Origin: Rhizobium binae
GTDB lineage: Bacteria; Pseudomonadota; Alphaproteobacteria; Rhizobiales; Rhizobiaceae
NCBI RefSeq assembly: GCF_017357225.1
Contig: NZ_CP071604.1
Span: 1,057,001 to 1,121,000 of the forward strand
Reading direction: 5' to 3'
DNA: 64,000 bases
Part shown: positions 44,250 to 56,247 of the stretch, piece after piece
Numbering within the stretch: the stretch's first letter is position 1
Layout of the letters: every line of letters begins with the position of its first letter
Notes under the pieces: generated by a model
Told to the model about the DNA's origin: nothing
Database searches by the model: none
The model's input: the letters and a program-made list of their open reading frames with translations, nothing else
Program-made: the position numbers and the translations under genes

Positions 44250-47200
44250 ATGAAGTTCAACAAGCTGCGCCTCGTCGGCTTCAAATCCTTCGTCGAGCCG
44301 ACGGAATTCATCATCGAGCGGGGGCTGACCGGCGTTGTCGGCCCGAACGGCTGCGGCAAGTCGAACCTCGTCGAGGCGCTGCGCTGGGTGATGGGCGAGA
44401 ATTCCTACAAGAACATGCGCGCCTCCGGCATGGACGACGTGATCTTTTCCGGTTCCGGCAACCGTCCGGCCCGCAACACCGCCGAAGTCGCGCTCTATCT
44501 CGACAATACCGAGCGCACGGCGCCCGCTGCCTTCAACGATGCCGACGAGATCCAGGTCACCCGCCGCATCGAGCGCGAACAGGGTTCGCTCTATCGCATC
44601 AACGGCAAGGAAAGCCGCGCCAAGGACGTGCAGCTGCTGTTCGCCGACGCTTCCACCGGCGCCCGTTCGCCCTCGATGGTCGGCCAGGGTCGTATCGGCG
44701 AGCTGATCGCCGCAAAGCCGCAGGCCCGCCGCCAGCTGCTCGAAGAGGCAGCCGGCATTTCGGGCCTGCATTCGCGCCGCCATGAGGCCGAACTGCGTCT
44801 GCGCGCCGCCGAAACCAATCTCGAACGGCTCGACGACGTCACCTCCCAGCTCGAAAGTCAGATCGAGAGCCTGAAGCGCCAGGCCCGCCAGGCCAATCGC
44901 TTCAAGACCCTGTCGGCCGATATCCGCGGCCGCGAAGCGATGCTGCTGCATATCCGCTGGGTGCAGGCCAAGGAGGCCGAGGCCGAGGCCGACAGCGCAT
45001 TGAACCAGGCGACATCAATCGTCGCCGAAAAGGCGCAAGCTCAGATGGAGGCGGCGAAAAGCCAGGGCGTTGCCAGCCTGAAGCTGCCGGAACTGCGCGA
45101 GGGCGAGGCCCGTGCCGCCGCCGCCCTGCAGCGCCTGCAGATCGCCCGCAGCCAGCTGGAGGAGGATGCCGGCCGCATCCTGCGCCGCCGCGACGAGCTC
45201 ACCCGCCGTCTCGCCCAGCTGTCAGAAGACATCCGCCGCGAGGAGCGGCTGGTCGCCGACAATGCCGTCATCCTGGCGCGGCTCGATGCCGAAGAGGCCG
45301 AGATTGCAGAAGTGCTTGCCGATTCCGGCCGTTATGCCGAGGAAACCCGCGAGGCCTTCGAGGGCGCCGCCACGAAGCTTGCCGACAGCGAGCGCGTCTT
45401 CGCCCAGCTGACCGCCGAGCGCGCCGAGGCCGCTGCCGGCCGCAACCAGCTGGAGCGCGCCATCCGCGATCTCGCCGACCGCCGCATGCGCCTCGAACGG
45501 CAGATGGACGAGGCGAACCAGGAACTTGCGGCCATCGGCGAGAAGATATCAGGCCTGCCCGATCCCGACGAGAAGCGCGCCATCGTCGAGGCCGGCGAAA
45601 TCGCACTGGCCGAGGCCGATGCCGCCGTCCAGGCGGTCGAACAGGCGTTGGCCGTCGCCCGCCAGACCGAGGCGCTGTCGCGCGCGCCTGTCGAGCAGTC
45701 CCGCTCCGCCCTGAATGCGCTGGAAACCGAAGCCCGCACCATTTCCCGAATGCTCGCCGCCGGGGCGGCGGCCGGGAAATTCTCCCCTGTCGCCGACGAA
45801 CTGAAGGTCGATCGCGGCTTCGAAACCGCCCTCGGAGCAGCTCTCGGCGACGATCTGGAATCGCCGCTCGATGCCGAGGCGCCGGCTTATTGGTCGGAGA
45901 ATGGCGATGGCGCCGGCGATCCCGCGCTTCCCGCAGGTGTGATACCGCTGCTCGCGCATGTCCGCGCGCCCGGCGCGCTCACCCGCCGCCTGCGCCAGAT
46001 CGGTCTGGTCGGCGAGGGCGAGGTGCAAGCGCTGATGGCAGCGCTGAAACCCGGCCAGCGGCTGGTGACGAAGGAAGGCGCCGTCTATCGCTGGGACGGC
46101 CATGTCACCGGCGCCGATGCCCCGAGTGCCGCGGCACTGCGCCTTGCCCAGAAGAACCGCCTGGCCGAACTCGAAAGTGAAGCGGCGATTGCCCGCGACG
46201 TGCTTGCCGAGGCCGAGGAACGGCAGGCAGCCGCCGCCGAAGCCATCCGCATCGAGGAACGCAGGCTCGCGGAAGCCCGCGACATGAGCCGCCTGTCCGC
46301 GCGCCATCTCGCCGAGGCGCGCGAGGCGCTGGCCGCGGCCGAGCGTGCCTCCGGCGATCTGATCCGCCGACGCGACGTCGTCAGCGTGGCGGCGAGCCAG
46401 CTCGGCGCGCAGCTGGAGGAGATCGGCATCCAGGAGGAAAACGCCCGCATCGAGCTGGAGGACGCGCCCGACCTGACTGCGATCGACGAGCGGCTGCGCT
46501 TCCAGCAGGCGGAGGTGGCGACCGATCGCGGCGCACTCGCCGAGGCCCGTGCCCGCCACGAGAGCCTCGCGAGGGAAAACGAGGCCCGCCAGCGCCGCAT
46601 GATGGCGATCGGCCAGGAGCGCGAGACCTGGCGCCAGCGGGCGGCAAGCGGCGAGGATCATGTCGCCACGCTGCGCGAACGCGAGGAAGAGGCGCGCGAG
46701 GAGGCGGCCGAACTGGAAATGGCGCCGGATGAATTCGACGACAAGCGCCGCGCCCTGCTCAGCGAATTGCAGAAGGCCGAGGAGGCGCGCCGCAACGCCG
46801 GCGATCTCCTGGCCGAGGCCGAGCGCATCCAGCGCGAGGCCGACCATAAGGCGGCGACCGCCCTTTCCGAGCTTGCCGAACACCGCGAACGGCGCGGCCG
46901 CGCCGAAGAGCGCCTCGTTTCCGCCCGCGAGCGCCGGCAGGAAAGCGAAAGCCGCATCCGCGAAGTGCTGAACGTGCCGCCGCACGAGGCGTTGCGGCTC
47001 GCCGGCCTCCAGCCGATGCAGGCGCTGCCCGATCCGCGTGAGGTTGAGCGCGATCTCGAGCGGCTGAAGATCGAGCGCGAGCGGCTCGGCGCCGTAAACC
47101 TGCGCGCCGACGAGGAGCAGAAGGAGCTGAGCGACAAGCTCGAAGCGCTGATCAAGGAGCGCGACGACGTCATCGATGCGATCCGCAAGCTGCGTGGCGC

Positions 47201-47711
47201 CATCCAGAGCTTGAACCGGGAGGGACGCGAACGGCTGATCGCCGCCTTCGACGTCGTCAACGGCCAGTTCCAGCGGCTGTTCACTCATCTCTTCGGCGGC
47301 GGCACCGCCGAGCTGCAACTGATCGAATCCGACGATCCGCTGGAGGCCGGCCTGGAAATCCTGGCGCGCCCGCCCGGCAAGAAGCCGCAGACGATGACGC
47401 TGTTGTCGGGCGGCGAGCAGGCGCTGACGGCGATGGCGCTGATCTTTGCCGTCTTCCTGACCAATCCCGCGCCGATCTGCGTGCTCGACGAAGTGGACGC
47501 GCCGCTCGACGACCACAATGTCGAGCGCTATTGCAACCTGATGGACGAAATGGCGGCCTCCACCGAAACCCGCTTCGTCATCATCACCCACAACCCGATC
47601 ACCATGGCCCGCATGAACCGCCTCTTCGGCGTCACCATGGCCGAACAGGGCGTCTCCACCCTCGTCTCCGTCGACCTGCAGACGGCCGAACGCCTGCGCG
47701 AGATCGCGTGA
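44250..47711 (+). CDS. smc: Chromosome segregation protein SMC
   Basis: A 1153-residue condensin ATPase. Walker A GPNGCGKS (residues 31-38) is at the N terminus; ABC signature LSGGEQAL (about 1053) and Walker B CVLDEVDAPLDDHN (about 1077) are at the C terminus. Two long coiled-coil arms (about 170-490 and 650-970) flank the hinge (about 500-640). ATG 44250 (MKFNKLRLVGFKSFV) is the normal start. SMC organises and condenses the chromosome with ScpA/B, not encoded here. Confidence 0.97.
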   Translation: MKFNKLRLVGFKSFVEPTEFIIERGLTGVVGPNGCGKSNLVEALRWVMGENSYKNMRASGMDDVIFSGSGNRPARNTAEVALYLDNTERTAPAAFNDADEIQVTRRIEREQGSLYRINGKESRAKDVQLLFADASTGARSPSMVGQGRIGELIAAKPQARRQLLEEAAGISGLHSRRHEAELRLRAAETNLERLDDVTSQLESQIESLKRQARQANRFKTLSADIRGREAMLLHIRWVQAKEAEAEADSALNQATSIVAEKAQAQMEAAKSQGVASLKLPELREGEARAAAALQRLQIARSQLEEDAGRILRRRDELTRRLAQLSEDIRREERLVADNAVILARLDAEEAEIAEVLADSGRYAEETREAFEGAATKLADSERVFAQLTAERAEAAAGRNQLERAIRDLADRRMRLERQMDEANQELAAIGEKISGLPDPDEKRAIVEAGEIALAEADAAVQAVEQALAVARQTEALSRAPVEQSRSALNALETEARTISRMLAAGAAAGKFSPVADELKVDRGFETALGAALGDDLESPLDAEAPAYWSENGDGAGDPALPAGVIPLLAHVRAPGALTRRLRQIGLVGEGEVQALMAALKPGQRLVTKEGAVYRWDGHVTGADAPSAAALRLAQKNRLAELESEAAIARDVLAEAEERQAAAAEAIRIEERRLAEARDMSRLSARHLAEAREALAAAERASGDLIRRRDVVSVAASQLGAQLEEIGIQEENARIELEDAPDLTAIDERLRFQQAEVATDRGALAEARARHESLARENEARQRRMMAIGQERETWRQRAASGEDHVATLREREEEAREEAAELEMAPDEFDDKRRALLSELQKAEEARRNAGDLLAEAERIQREADHKAATALSELAEHRERRGRAEERLVSARERRQESESRIREVLNVPPHEALRLAGLQPMQALPDPREVERDLERLKIERERLGAVNLRADEEQKELSDKLEALIKERDDVIDAIRKLRGAIQSLNREGRERLIAAFDVVNGQFQRLFTHLFGGGTAELQLIESDDPLEAGLEILARPPGKKPQTMTLLSGGEQALTAMALIFAVFLTNPAPICVLDEVDAPLDDHNVERYCNLMDEMAASTETRFVIITHNPITMARMNRLFGVTMAEQGVSTLVSVDLQTAERLREIA

Positions 47712-47726
47712 GGCTTGCATGGGGCC

Positions 47727-48085
47727 ATGGATCCCAGGGTCAAGCCCTGGGATGACGGAGGAGAGGTGGTGCTCGGGAGGACGAGGAGCGGTATTGCCTG
47801 GGCCGGAGGAGAGGTGATGCCGGTTGACGGCGAAAGGGTTGGTGCCCGGGCACATCGGCTCCGCAGGCGCGATGAAGCTACGGCAAGAGAACGGCGGAGC
47901 AAGCTGCGTCGCCGGTGCGTTTGGCGAGACGTCAACTCCATACTCCGTCATCCCAGGGCTTGACCCTGGGATCCACGACCAAGCGCGCGGACTTCTGTTT
48001 CTCTGCAGTGGAACGCCTTCGCTGTTCACCCGGTGCCAGCCGCATGGATCCGAGGGTCAAACCCTGGGATGACGGAGGAGAGGTG
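47727..48085. repeat. REP-like palindromic repeats
   Basis: One half-unit at 47727-47775 (GGATCCCAGGGTCAAGCCCT...GATGACGGAGGAGAGGTGGT) and a full two-armed unit at 47942-48085. They fill the smc-GST gap; the short frames through them are not genes. Nothing else is seen in 47712-48110. Confidence 0.85.
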
Positions 48086-48110
48086 GTGCCCGACCCGGTA
48101 TCATCCCTGA

Positions 48111-48761
48111 TCAGCCGGCCGATGCGGCCTGGAAGACCGCCAGCTGTGCGGCGAAGGCGCGTTGGTAGGCCGGCCGTGCTTCGGCGCGGGCGACATAGGC
48201 GGCAAGGCTGGGATAATCGTCCAATATGTTTGACGACTTCAGCCGCAGCAGCACCGACACCATCAGCAGGTCACCGGCGCTGAAGGCACCGTCGAGCCAG
48301 TCGGCGTCGCCCAGATGGGCAGAAAGACTGTCCAGCCGTTTGCGGATGCTGCTCTCGAGGGAAAGCAGGCGCTGCTCGTACCAGGGCTGGTCGCGCTCGA
48401 GGATCCTCGCGAGGCTGTGATCGAAGATCGGCGGCTCGACCGTGTTGAGTGCTGAAAACATCCAGGAAATCGCCCGCGCCCGGGCATTGGCATCGACGGG
48501 CAGCAGGCCGGCGTGACGCTCGGCGATGTGGAAGACGATCGCGCCGGACTCGAAAAGCGTGAGGTCGCCTTCCTCGTAGGTCGGGATCTGCCCGAAGGGC
48601 TGGAGCGCCAGATGCGCCGGCTCCTTCATCGCCTTGAAGGAGAGCAGACGAACCTCGTAAGGCTCGCCCACTTCCTCGAGCGCCCAGCGAACCCGCATGT
48701 CGCGCGCCAGACCCCGGCCGCGATCGGGCGAGCGTTCAAAGGCGGTAATGGTAATCGTCAT
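48111..48761 (-). CDS. Glutathione S-transferase family protein
   Basis: A 216-residue protein with an N-terminal thioredoxin-like domain (TITAFERSPDRGRGLARDMRVRWALEEVGEPYEVRLL...FGQIPTYEEGDLTLFESGAIVFHIAE, residues 1-80, including the ES glutathione-binding pair) and an all-helical C-terminal domain with DWLDGAFSAGDLLMVSVLLRL. GGAGGAAACG precedes ATG 48761. Its substrate is unknown. Confidence 0.92.
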   Translation of the reverse strand: MTITITAFERSPDRGRGLARDMRVRWALEEVGEPYEVRLLSFKAMKEPAHLALQPFGQIPTYEEGDLTLFESGAIVFHIAERHAGLLPVDANARARAISWMFSALNTVEPPIFDHSLARILERDQPWYEQRLLSLESSIRKRLDSLSAHLGDADWLDGAFSAGDLLMVSVLLRLKSSNILDDYPSLAAYVARAEARPAYQRAFAAQLAVFQAASAG

Positions 48762-49099
48762 CGTTTCCTCCATCGCTGTCTGTGTTGAAGACGTCCGGCC
48801 AGACGGGATTCCGACTTCGATATTCGAGATAGTCCTCGCTGCCGCTCCGCATCGGCGCGGGATGCGCCATGCCGCCGCGCGTCAGCCTTCTGCCGCCGCT
48901 GCGAAACGCCCGGCGGCGCGGCCCGGCACCGGCAAATCGCGCGCATTTTTTGCGCGACTGGCGATAAACACCAAAAAAGGTCGGCTCTGTCGCGTTCCGT
49001 ACCTCATTTGGGTGATGCTCTTTTCGCTGACTTGCATTAGAAGTTGTTTCAACGCAACCTGTTTGCTTTGCTGGAAGGCGGGTGGTCAAAGTTGCGAAT

Positions 49100-49316
49100 T
49101 TTAGAATTTGCGCTACGCTTTCCGGGTCGAGGGCAAGGATCCGGGAGTTGTTGAGCAGCCCCCGGAAGACGTGAGGCGGATTCCTGAGGATTGCGGAAAC
49201 GAGGATCGGAGCGATTTGTCAATCGCTCCGGGTTGAGGGACCCCCCGTCCGGTTTTCCTGGCCGGACGGAAATAAGGCTTTGCGGGGCAATGTTGCAGCC
49301 CCGCAAAGCTTTTTTT
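49100..49316 (+). ncRNA. Candidate small RNA upstream of ppdK
   Basis: The gap between the GST gene (minus) and ppdK (plus) ends in a textbook plus-strand terminator, yet no plus-strand protein gene precedes it. The 200 bases before it can form hairpins: GGAGCGATT/AATCGCTCC (49211-49232) and CCGTCCGG/CCGGACGG (about 49246-49270), plus a repeated CCGGGT(C/T)GAGGG at about 49123 and 49228. This is the layout of a stand-alone sRNA. The 5' end is a guess; no promoter is convincing. I cannot assign it to a known family. The rest of 48762-49099 shows no supported gene. Confidence 0.6.
49277..49316 (+). terminator. Strong rho-independent terminator, orphan
   Basis: GCTTTGCGGGGC (49277-49288) and GCCCCGCAAAGC (49298-49309) form a perfect 12-bp stem with a nine-base loop, followed by seven T (49310-49316). 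It reads on the plus strand only and is not preceded by a plus-strand protein gene. Confidence 0.9.
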
Positions 49317-49474
49317 ATGCCGTCTTTTACAGGGTGCGGTTAGGGCCTTCGACCGCCTGACCGGCGAAAATTATTGTGCGCCGCAGCATTTTTGCCGCAT
49401 TTGTCGATTTTCATTTCAACTCCAAGGCATTAAGCTAATCATCGAGGCTGCTGACGATGCCGGCCACCTTCTCT

Positions 49475-49570
49475 TCGTCATGCTTGGGCTTGTCCCGGGC
49501 ATCTGCCCTCGGTTCAGCCGCGGCAGATCCTCGGCACAGGGCCTGGGATGACGCCGAAGGAGAAGAGGCC
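49475..49570. repeat. REP-like palindrome upstream of ppdK
   Basis: TCGTCATGCTTGGGCTTGTC and GGGCCTGGGATGACGCCGAA are the two arms, a diverged member of the window's REP family, ending about 50 bases before the ppdK start. Confidence 0.65.
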
Positions 49571-49620
49571 CGTCGGCAGTCCGAAGGATCAGCTGATCCT
49601 TCCTTGGTGTTGGGGGGAAG

Positions 49621-52305
<2,685 letters not shown>

Positions 52306-52370
52306 TCACTGCGCGGCATGCGCCCGGGGCGGCCCTTCGGCCCCCGCGGGAGCCCTTCGGGCCCCTGGGA

Positions 52371-52646
52371 TTAATGATGATGGTGCCAGTGACGGCCGTA
52401 GACATAAGGCCCGTTCAGGTCCCAGGCCATGCTCTGCATCAGCTCCGCGCTCTGCGCCCGCGATTCGGCCCGCCGATCGAGATCGATGCGCTGCAGGCAG
52501 GTGGCGAACGCATCAGTGCCGCGGCGGAAACCGTAGCTCAGGCACCGCTGCTCATCCGCCGCCCGCCGCTCCTCCGGCGTCATAGTCTGGCAGGCGGACA
52601 GGCCGGCGGCGAAGGTGGCCATGGTGAGGAGGAGAGCGATGCGCAT
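52371..52646 (-). CDS. Small lipoprotein, unknown function
   Basis: A 91-residue protein (MRIALLLTMATFAAGLSACQTMTPEERRAADEQRCLSYGF...) with a lipobox LSAC (cysteine 19), then a helical charged part with two further cysteines and a C-terminal His run (GRHWHHHH). AAGGAA precedes the ATG. It is annotated as hypothetical in relatives. The longer frame upstream passes through a repeat and is not used. Confidence 0.8.
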   Translation of the reverse strand: MRIALLLTMATFAAGLSACQTMTPEERRAADEQRCLSYGFRRGTDAFATCLQRIDLDRRAESRAQSAELMQSMAWDLNGPYVYGRHWHHHH

Positions 52647-52769
52647 CGGGGTATTCCTTGCTTTTCCCTGAGGAAATGCAATTCGGGCGGGGTTAGTCAA
52701 GCTGCGGGCTGCGGAACCCGCCCGTGGATTGGCTGGCGGATGGCCGACAGGGATGTCTGCCTGTGGGTT

Positions 52770-53835
52770 ATCCTCCGCAATCCTCGGCCTTGAGCCGAGC
52801 ATCCACACCATATCCATCAGCAGCAGTCGCATGGATCCCAGGCCTGCGGCTTCAATCGCCTCTTCCCGGGGTGCCAGCCGCCTGGATCCCAGGGTCAAGC
52901 CCTGGGATGACGGAGGAGAGGTGGTGCCTGGCTCCATCGACTCGGCCGCGGCGACGAAGCGACGACAAAAGCGGCGCCGCTCAAATTGCGCCGGCGGTGC
53001 GTTTGGCAACATCGCCAACCCCACACTCCGTCATCCCAGGGCTTGACCCTGGGATCCACCACCAAGCACTCTGCCCACATGGCAGGATATGCTTACATCA
53101 TCACCAGCCAGAAAAACGGCACCCTCTGGGTCAAGCCCTGGGATGACGGAGGAGAGGTGGTGCCTGGCTCCACCGACTCGGCCGCGGCGACGAAGCGACG
53201 ACCAAAGCGGCCGCTCAAATTGCACCGCCCAGGAGTTTGGCGACAAATCCACCCCACACTCCGTCATCCCAGGGCTTGACCCCTGGGATCCACAGCCAGG
53301 CGCGCGACTTCAAAAATTTCCCTGCAGCTTTACCCCATCGCTCTTCTGCAGTGCCAGCCGCCTGGATCCCAGGGTCAAGCCCTGGGATGACGGAGGAGAG
53401 GGGGTGCCTGGCTCCATCGACTCGGCCGCGCCGACGAAGGACGACAAAAGCGGCGCCGCTCAAATTGCGCCGCCCAGGAGTTTGGCGACAAATCCACCCC
53501 ACACTCCGTCATCCCAGGGCTTGACCCTGGGATCCACAGCCAGGCGCGCGACTTCGAAAATTTCCCTGCAGCTTTACCCCATCGCTCTTCTGCAGTGCCA
53601 GCCGCCTGGATCCCAGGGTCAAGCCCTGGGATGACGGAGGAGAGGGGGGGTGCCTGGCTCCATCGACTCGGCCGCGGTGACGAAGGACGACAAAAGCGGC
53701 GCCGCTCAAATTGCACCGCCCAGGAGTTTGGCGACAAATCCACCCCAAACTCCGTCATCCCAGGGCTTGACCATGGATCCACAGCCAGGCGCGCGACTTC
53801 AAAAAATTCCCTGCAGCTTTACCCCCCGCTCAAGA
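52770..53835. repeat. Tandem array of REP-containing units, about 233-246 bp each
   Basis: The palindrome start CTCCGTCATCCCAGGGCTTG recurs at 53026, 53259, 53504 and 53750, giving periods of 233, 245 and 246. Each unit also contains CTCGGCCGCG(C/G)CGACGAAG, CGGC...CTCAAATTGC(G/A)CCG and, in the later units, GCAGCTTTACCCC. Right arms (GGATCCCAGGGTCAAGCCCT) occur at about 52889, 53369 and 53612. The units are nearly identical at the right end and more diverged to the left. No coding evidence; open frames here are artefacts. The array occupies most of 52647-53910. Confidence 0.9.
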
Positions 53836-53910
53836 CCTGGGACGGCGGAGAGTGTGGTGGCGTTGTCGCCAACCTCGCCCTCCCGGATCGAGAGCGCTTC
53901 TCGCCGGACC

Positions 53911-54108
53911 TCACGCCGCCCCGGCCGGATCGCCGATCGGCAGCAGCGCGGGATCGAGCGGCGGGTCCTGCGGGTTCTTCGTGTCGCCGGGGTCCTGGGC
54001 CGGGGTCAGCGGCGGTTTTTCCTGGACGCGGTCGGGGATGCCGGGTGTCGGGGTCGGGCCGCGCGGGGTGTCGGTCGTCGGTGTCGGGATCGGATCTCTG
54101 TTCGGCAT
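53911..54108 (-). CDS. Small proline-rich protein
   Basis: A 65-residue protein (MPNRDPIPTPTTDTPRGPTPTPGIPDRVQEKPPLTPAQDPGDTKN...) made almost entirely of Pro, Asp and Thr, with no signal or domain. AAGGAGG seven bases before ATG 54108 strongly supports translation. Probably an intrinsically unstructured cytosolic protein; function unknown. Small proline-rich proteins of this type are common in rhizobia. Confidence 0.7.
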   Translation of the reverse strand: MPNRDPIPTPTTDTPRGPTPTPGIPDRVQEKPPLTPAQDPGDTKNPQDPPLDPALLPIGDPAGAA

Positions 54109-54212
54109 GATGGCCTCCTTTTCCAGGAGGGAACGGCACCGCCGGAAGATGGTTCCACTTTCGCCGCCACCTATGCACAAGGGCCATTCCTCTGTATGAG
54201 GAGACCTCCAGC

Positions 54213-54470
54213 ATGAGGACGAGCATGGCCATCCGCGACCGATTTTCGAAGAAACTGAGCTGCCCGCAATGCGGCAACACCGGCTTTGCCGAGGCCTCGG
54301 AGATCGACGATCCCAAGCGCAAGCATCCGGATTTCAAGCTCGATCAGCTGCCGCGCGGCTTTGGCGTTCAGCGGCCGTCCAACCATCAGGAAAGCTTCAT
54401 GCTGAAATGCGAATGCGGCCGCAAGTTTCCCTTCCGCAGCCTGGCGGAAGCGGCGGCCGAGCGGCGCTAG
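54213..54470 (+). CDS. Small zinc-ribbon-like protein
   Basis: An 85-residue cytosolic protein. Cysteine pairs CPQC (17-20) and CECG (66-69) form a probable zinc ribbon around a polar insert (DDPKRKHPDFKLDQLPRGFGVQRPSNHQESF). GAGGAGACC precedes the ATG at the expected distance. Function unknown; possibly nucleic-acid or protein binding. Confidence 0.75.
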   Translation: MRTSMAIRDRFSKKLSCPQCGNTGFAEASEIDDPKRKHPDFKLDQLPRGFGVQRPSNHQESFMLKCECGRKFPFRSLAEAAAERR

Positions 54471-54489
54471 AACAGGACGCGCCAGGGCG

Positions 54490-54879
54490 TCAGATCCGCT
54501 CCAGCAGCTCGACGAAGGCATCGGCGAAGCGCACCAGATGCGCGGTTTCCGCATCGGGCGCCTGCATGCGGATTTCGGTACCGGCATGATCGAGCAGCGC
54601 CAGCACGACGCGCATCTCGCTTGCGCCATCGGGAATGCGCAGCACCGCGATGCGGCGGCAATCGGCGACAAGGCCGGCGGCCGGCAGATCGAACAGCAAT
54701 TCGCCGCCCGCACGGCCCGCCGCCTGGCGCACCGCCTCGCAGAAGCCGGCATCGCCGCCGGCATAACCTTCGAGGGAAAGTTCGAGCTCGACGAGCTCCA
54801 TCGGCAGCATCGGCTCGCTGTGATCGATTCCGCCAAGCGCAGACGCCTGCGGCCTTGCTGCTATCTCGGGTGAAATCAT
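54490..54879 (-). CDS. Hypothetical cytosolic protein
   Basis: A 129-residue acidic protein (MISPEIAARPQASALGGIDHSEPMLPMELVELELSLEGYAGGDAGFCEAVRQAAGRAG...). The mixed alpha/beta pattern (LRIPDGASEMRVVLALLDHAGTEIRM) suggests a compact domain; no motif recognised. AGGAG lies before ATG 54879, preferred over the longer reading to 55029. Convergent with the zinc-ribbon gene. Confidence 0.65.
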   Translation of the reverse strand: MISPEIAARPQASALGGIDHSEPMLPMELVELELSLEGYAGGDAGFCEAVRQAAGRAGGELLFDLPAAGLVADCRRIAVLRIPDGASEMRVVLALLDHAGTEIRMQAPDAETAHLVRFADAFVELLERI

Positions 54880-55078
54880 CCCGTCGCTCCTGTCATCACC
54901 GTGAGGAGATAAAAACTGCGGCAGAATGGCCTTTTTTTGGCATATCAGCAAGGGCTCATGAAGCGGGCGGCCCATCGCCCCGGTCACCGCCGATGAATTC
55001 CATCGGATATTCCGAGACAACAGTTTCAATTCAGCCGAATCTTGCCCAGATCCGGATGATTTTAGGCCGGGCTGGCCT

Positions 55079-55193
55079 AGAGCCTTTCCGGGTTAGATTG
55101 AAGCATGATGGGCTACGACGCGCGCCGGCCGGTCGACCATCCGACTCCGCTTGAGCCAACAGAATGATTCAATCTAGCCCGGAAAGGCTCTAA
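55079..55193. repeat. RIME-like element, short form
   Basis: AGAGCCTTTCCGGGTTAGAT at the left and ATCTAGCCCGGAAAGGCTCT at the right are perfect inverted arms. The interior (GGGCTACGACGCGCGCCGGC, GACCATCCGACTCCGCTTGA) matches the right half of 11584-11940. About 115 bases, close to the usual RIME size. Confidence 0.8.
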
Positions 55194-55223
55194 AATCTGA
55201 ATCCGGATCTAAATCAAAGAAAT

Positions 55224-55277
55224 AGAGCATGATGTCGTCCGAAAACCGCTTCACACTTTTCGGCATCATGCTCTAAA
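55224..55277. repeat. Short palindromic intergenic element
   Basis: AGAGCATGATGTCGTCCGAA and TTCGGCATCATGCTCT are inverted arms around ACCGCTTCACACTT. In reverse orientation it matches the left part of 31017-31112 with a 10-base difference, so both are copies of one repeat. It ends 60 bases before the DUF1499 gene. Confidence 0.75.
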
Positions 55278-55337
55278 CAGGGATATGGCGATTTGCGTAT
55301 TTGAGGGCGCGGCGCTGACGAGCAACCGGTAAGTTCG

Positions 55338-56243
55338 ATGGCCATCCGTTACGACCGTCCCGTTTCCAGCGCCGCCCGCTTTTCGCGGTTGCTCGGGGCG
55401 TTTTCGCTGGTTCTGGCGCTGGCGGTGCTGATCGCCCATCGCTTCGGCGGGCTGGCCACCCCCTATCTCGTGCTGCTCTTGATCGTCGCCGCCGGCTGCG
55501 CGCTGCTCGCCGCGCTGCTCGCCGCCATCGGTCTGCGCAGTCTCTGGGTATCGGGCGCCGAAGGCGGGCTTGCCGCACTCGCGGCGCTGATCTACGCCGC
55601 CTTTCCGCTCGGCATCGGCGCCTTTGCCGCCGAGCGGTATCTGACGCTGCCCGATATCTACGACGTCTCCACCGATCCGGTCGCAGCCCCCGACTGGCTG
55701 TCGATCCCGAAGGCCGACCAGATCTGGCTGAAGCGCAATCTCGTCACCCCGGAGGACCGCGAAAAGCAGATATCAGCCTATCCCGAGCTCAGCGGCCGGC
55801 GCTATGAAGGCGCCCTCGACCGCGTGCTGGAGGCGGTGCGCAAGGTCGCCAAGCAGAGCGGCTTCACCATTGTGAAGAGCAGCGGCACCGGCGAAGCCGA
55901 TGGCGGTCTCGAGGACCGGCCGGCCAATTCCGCCTCCGGCGACGACGCCGTGACCGACGCGCCCGGCCTCATCCCCGTGCCGACGCCGCGCCCCTATGAC
56001 GACGACGTCGCCAAGCTGATCCGCGGCGCCAATGGCGTGACGCTGCAGGCGACCACCCGCACGCTGATCCTCGGCCTGCGCTTCGATATGCTGATCCGCC
56101 TGCGCGAAGAGGCCGAGACCACCTTCGTCGACATCCGCGTCGCCTCCCGCTACGGCCAACACGACCTCGGCTTCAGCGCCGAGGTCGCCGGCGATTATCT
56201 GAAGGCGCTCGACGCCGAACTCTTAGGGATTGCGGGTGGGTGA
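55338..56243 (+). CDS. DUF1499 family membrane protein
   Basis: A 301-residue protein. Three hydrophobic helices in the first 100 residues (LLGAFSLVLALAVLIAHRF, YLVLLLIVAAGCALLAALLAAIGL, GLAALAALIYAAFPLGIGAFA) precede the DUF1499 domain (YDVSTDPVAAPDWLSIP...TLQATTRTLILGLRFDMLIRLREEAETTFVDIRVASRYGQHDLG). An Ala/Asp/Gly-rich linker (about 185-210) interrupts it. No function is known for this family. Confidence 0.92.
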   Translation: MAIRYDRPVSSAARFSRLLGAFSLVLALAVLIAHRFGGLATPYLVLLLIVAAGCALLAALLAAIGLRSLWVSGAEGGLAALAALIYAAFPLGIGAFAAERYLTLPDIYDVSTDPVAAPDWLSIPKADQIWLKRNLVTPEDREKQISAYPELSGRRYEGALDRVLEAVRKVAKQSGFTIVKSSGTGEADGGLEDRPANSASGDDAVTDAPGLIPVPTPRPYDDDVAKLIRGANGVTLQATTRTLILGLRFDMLIRLREEAETTFVDIRVASRYGQHDLGFSAEVAGDYLKALDAELLGIAGG

Positions 56244-56247
56244 GCAA

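Noticed and set aside
48736..48870. A 44-residue minus-strand frame upstream of the GST gene
   Set aside because: It overlaps the GST start out of frame, has no ribosome site and no recognisable composition.
53089..53634. Open frames of 80-180 residues through the REP array
   Set aside because: They consist of translated repeat units, occur on both strands and in several frames, and lack ribosome sites.
52770..53835. The regularly spaced repeats as a CRISPR array
   Set aside because: Units are over 230 bases with conserved spacers and palindromic arms; there are no cas genes and no unique short spacers.
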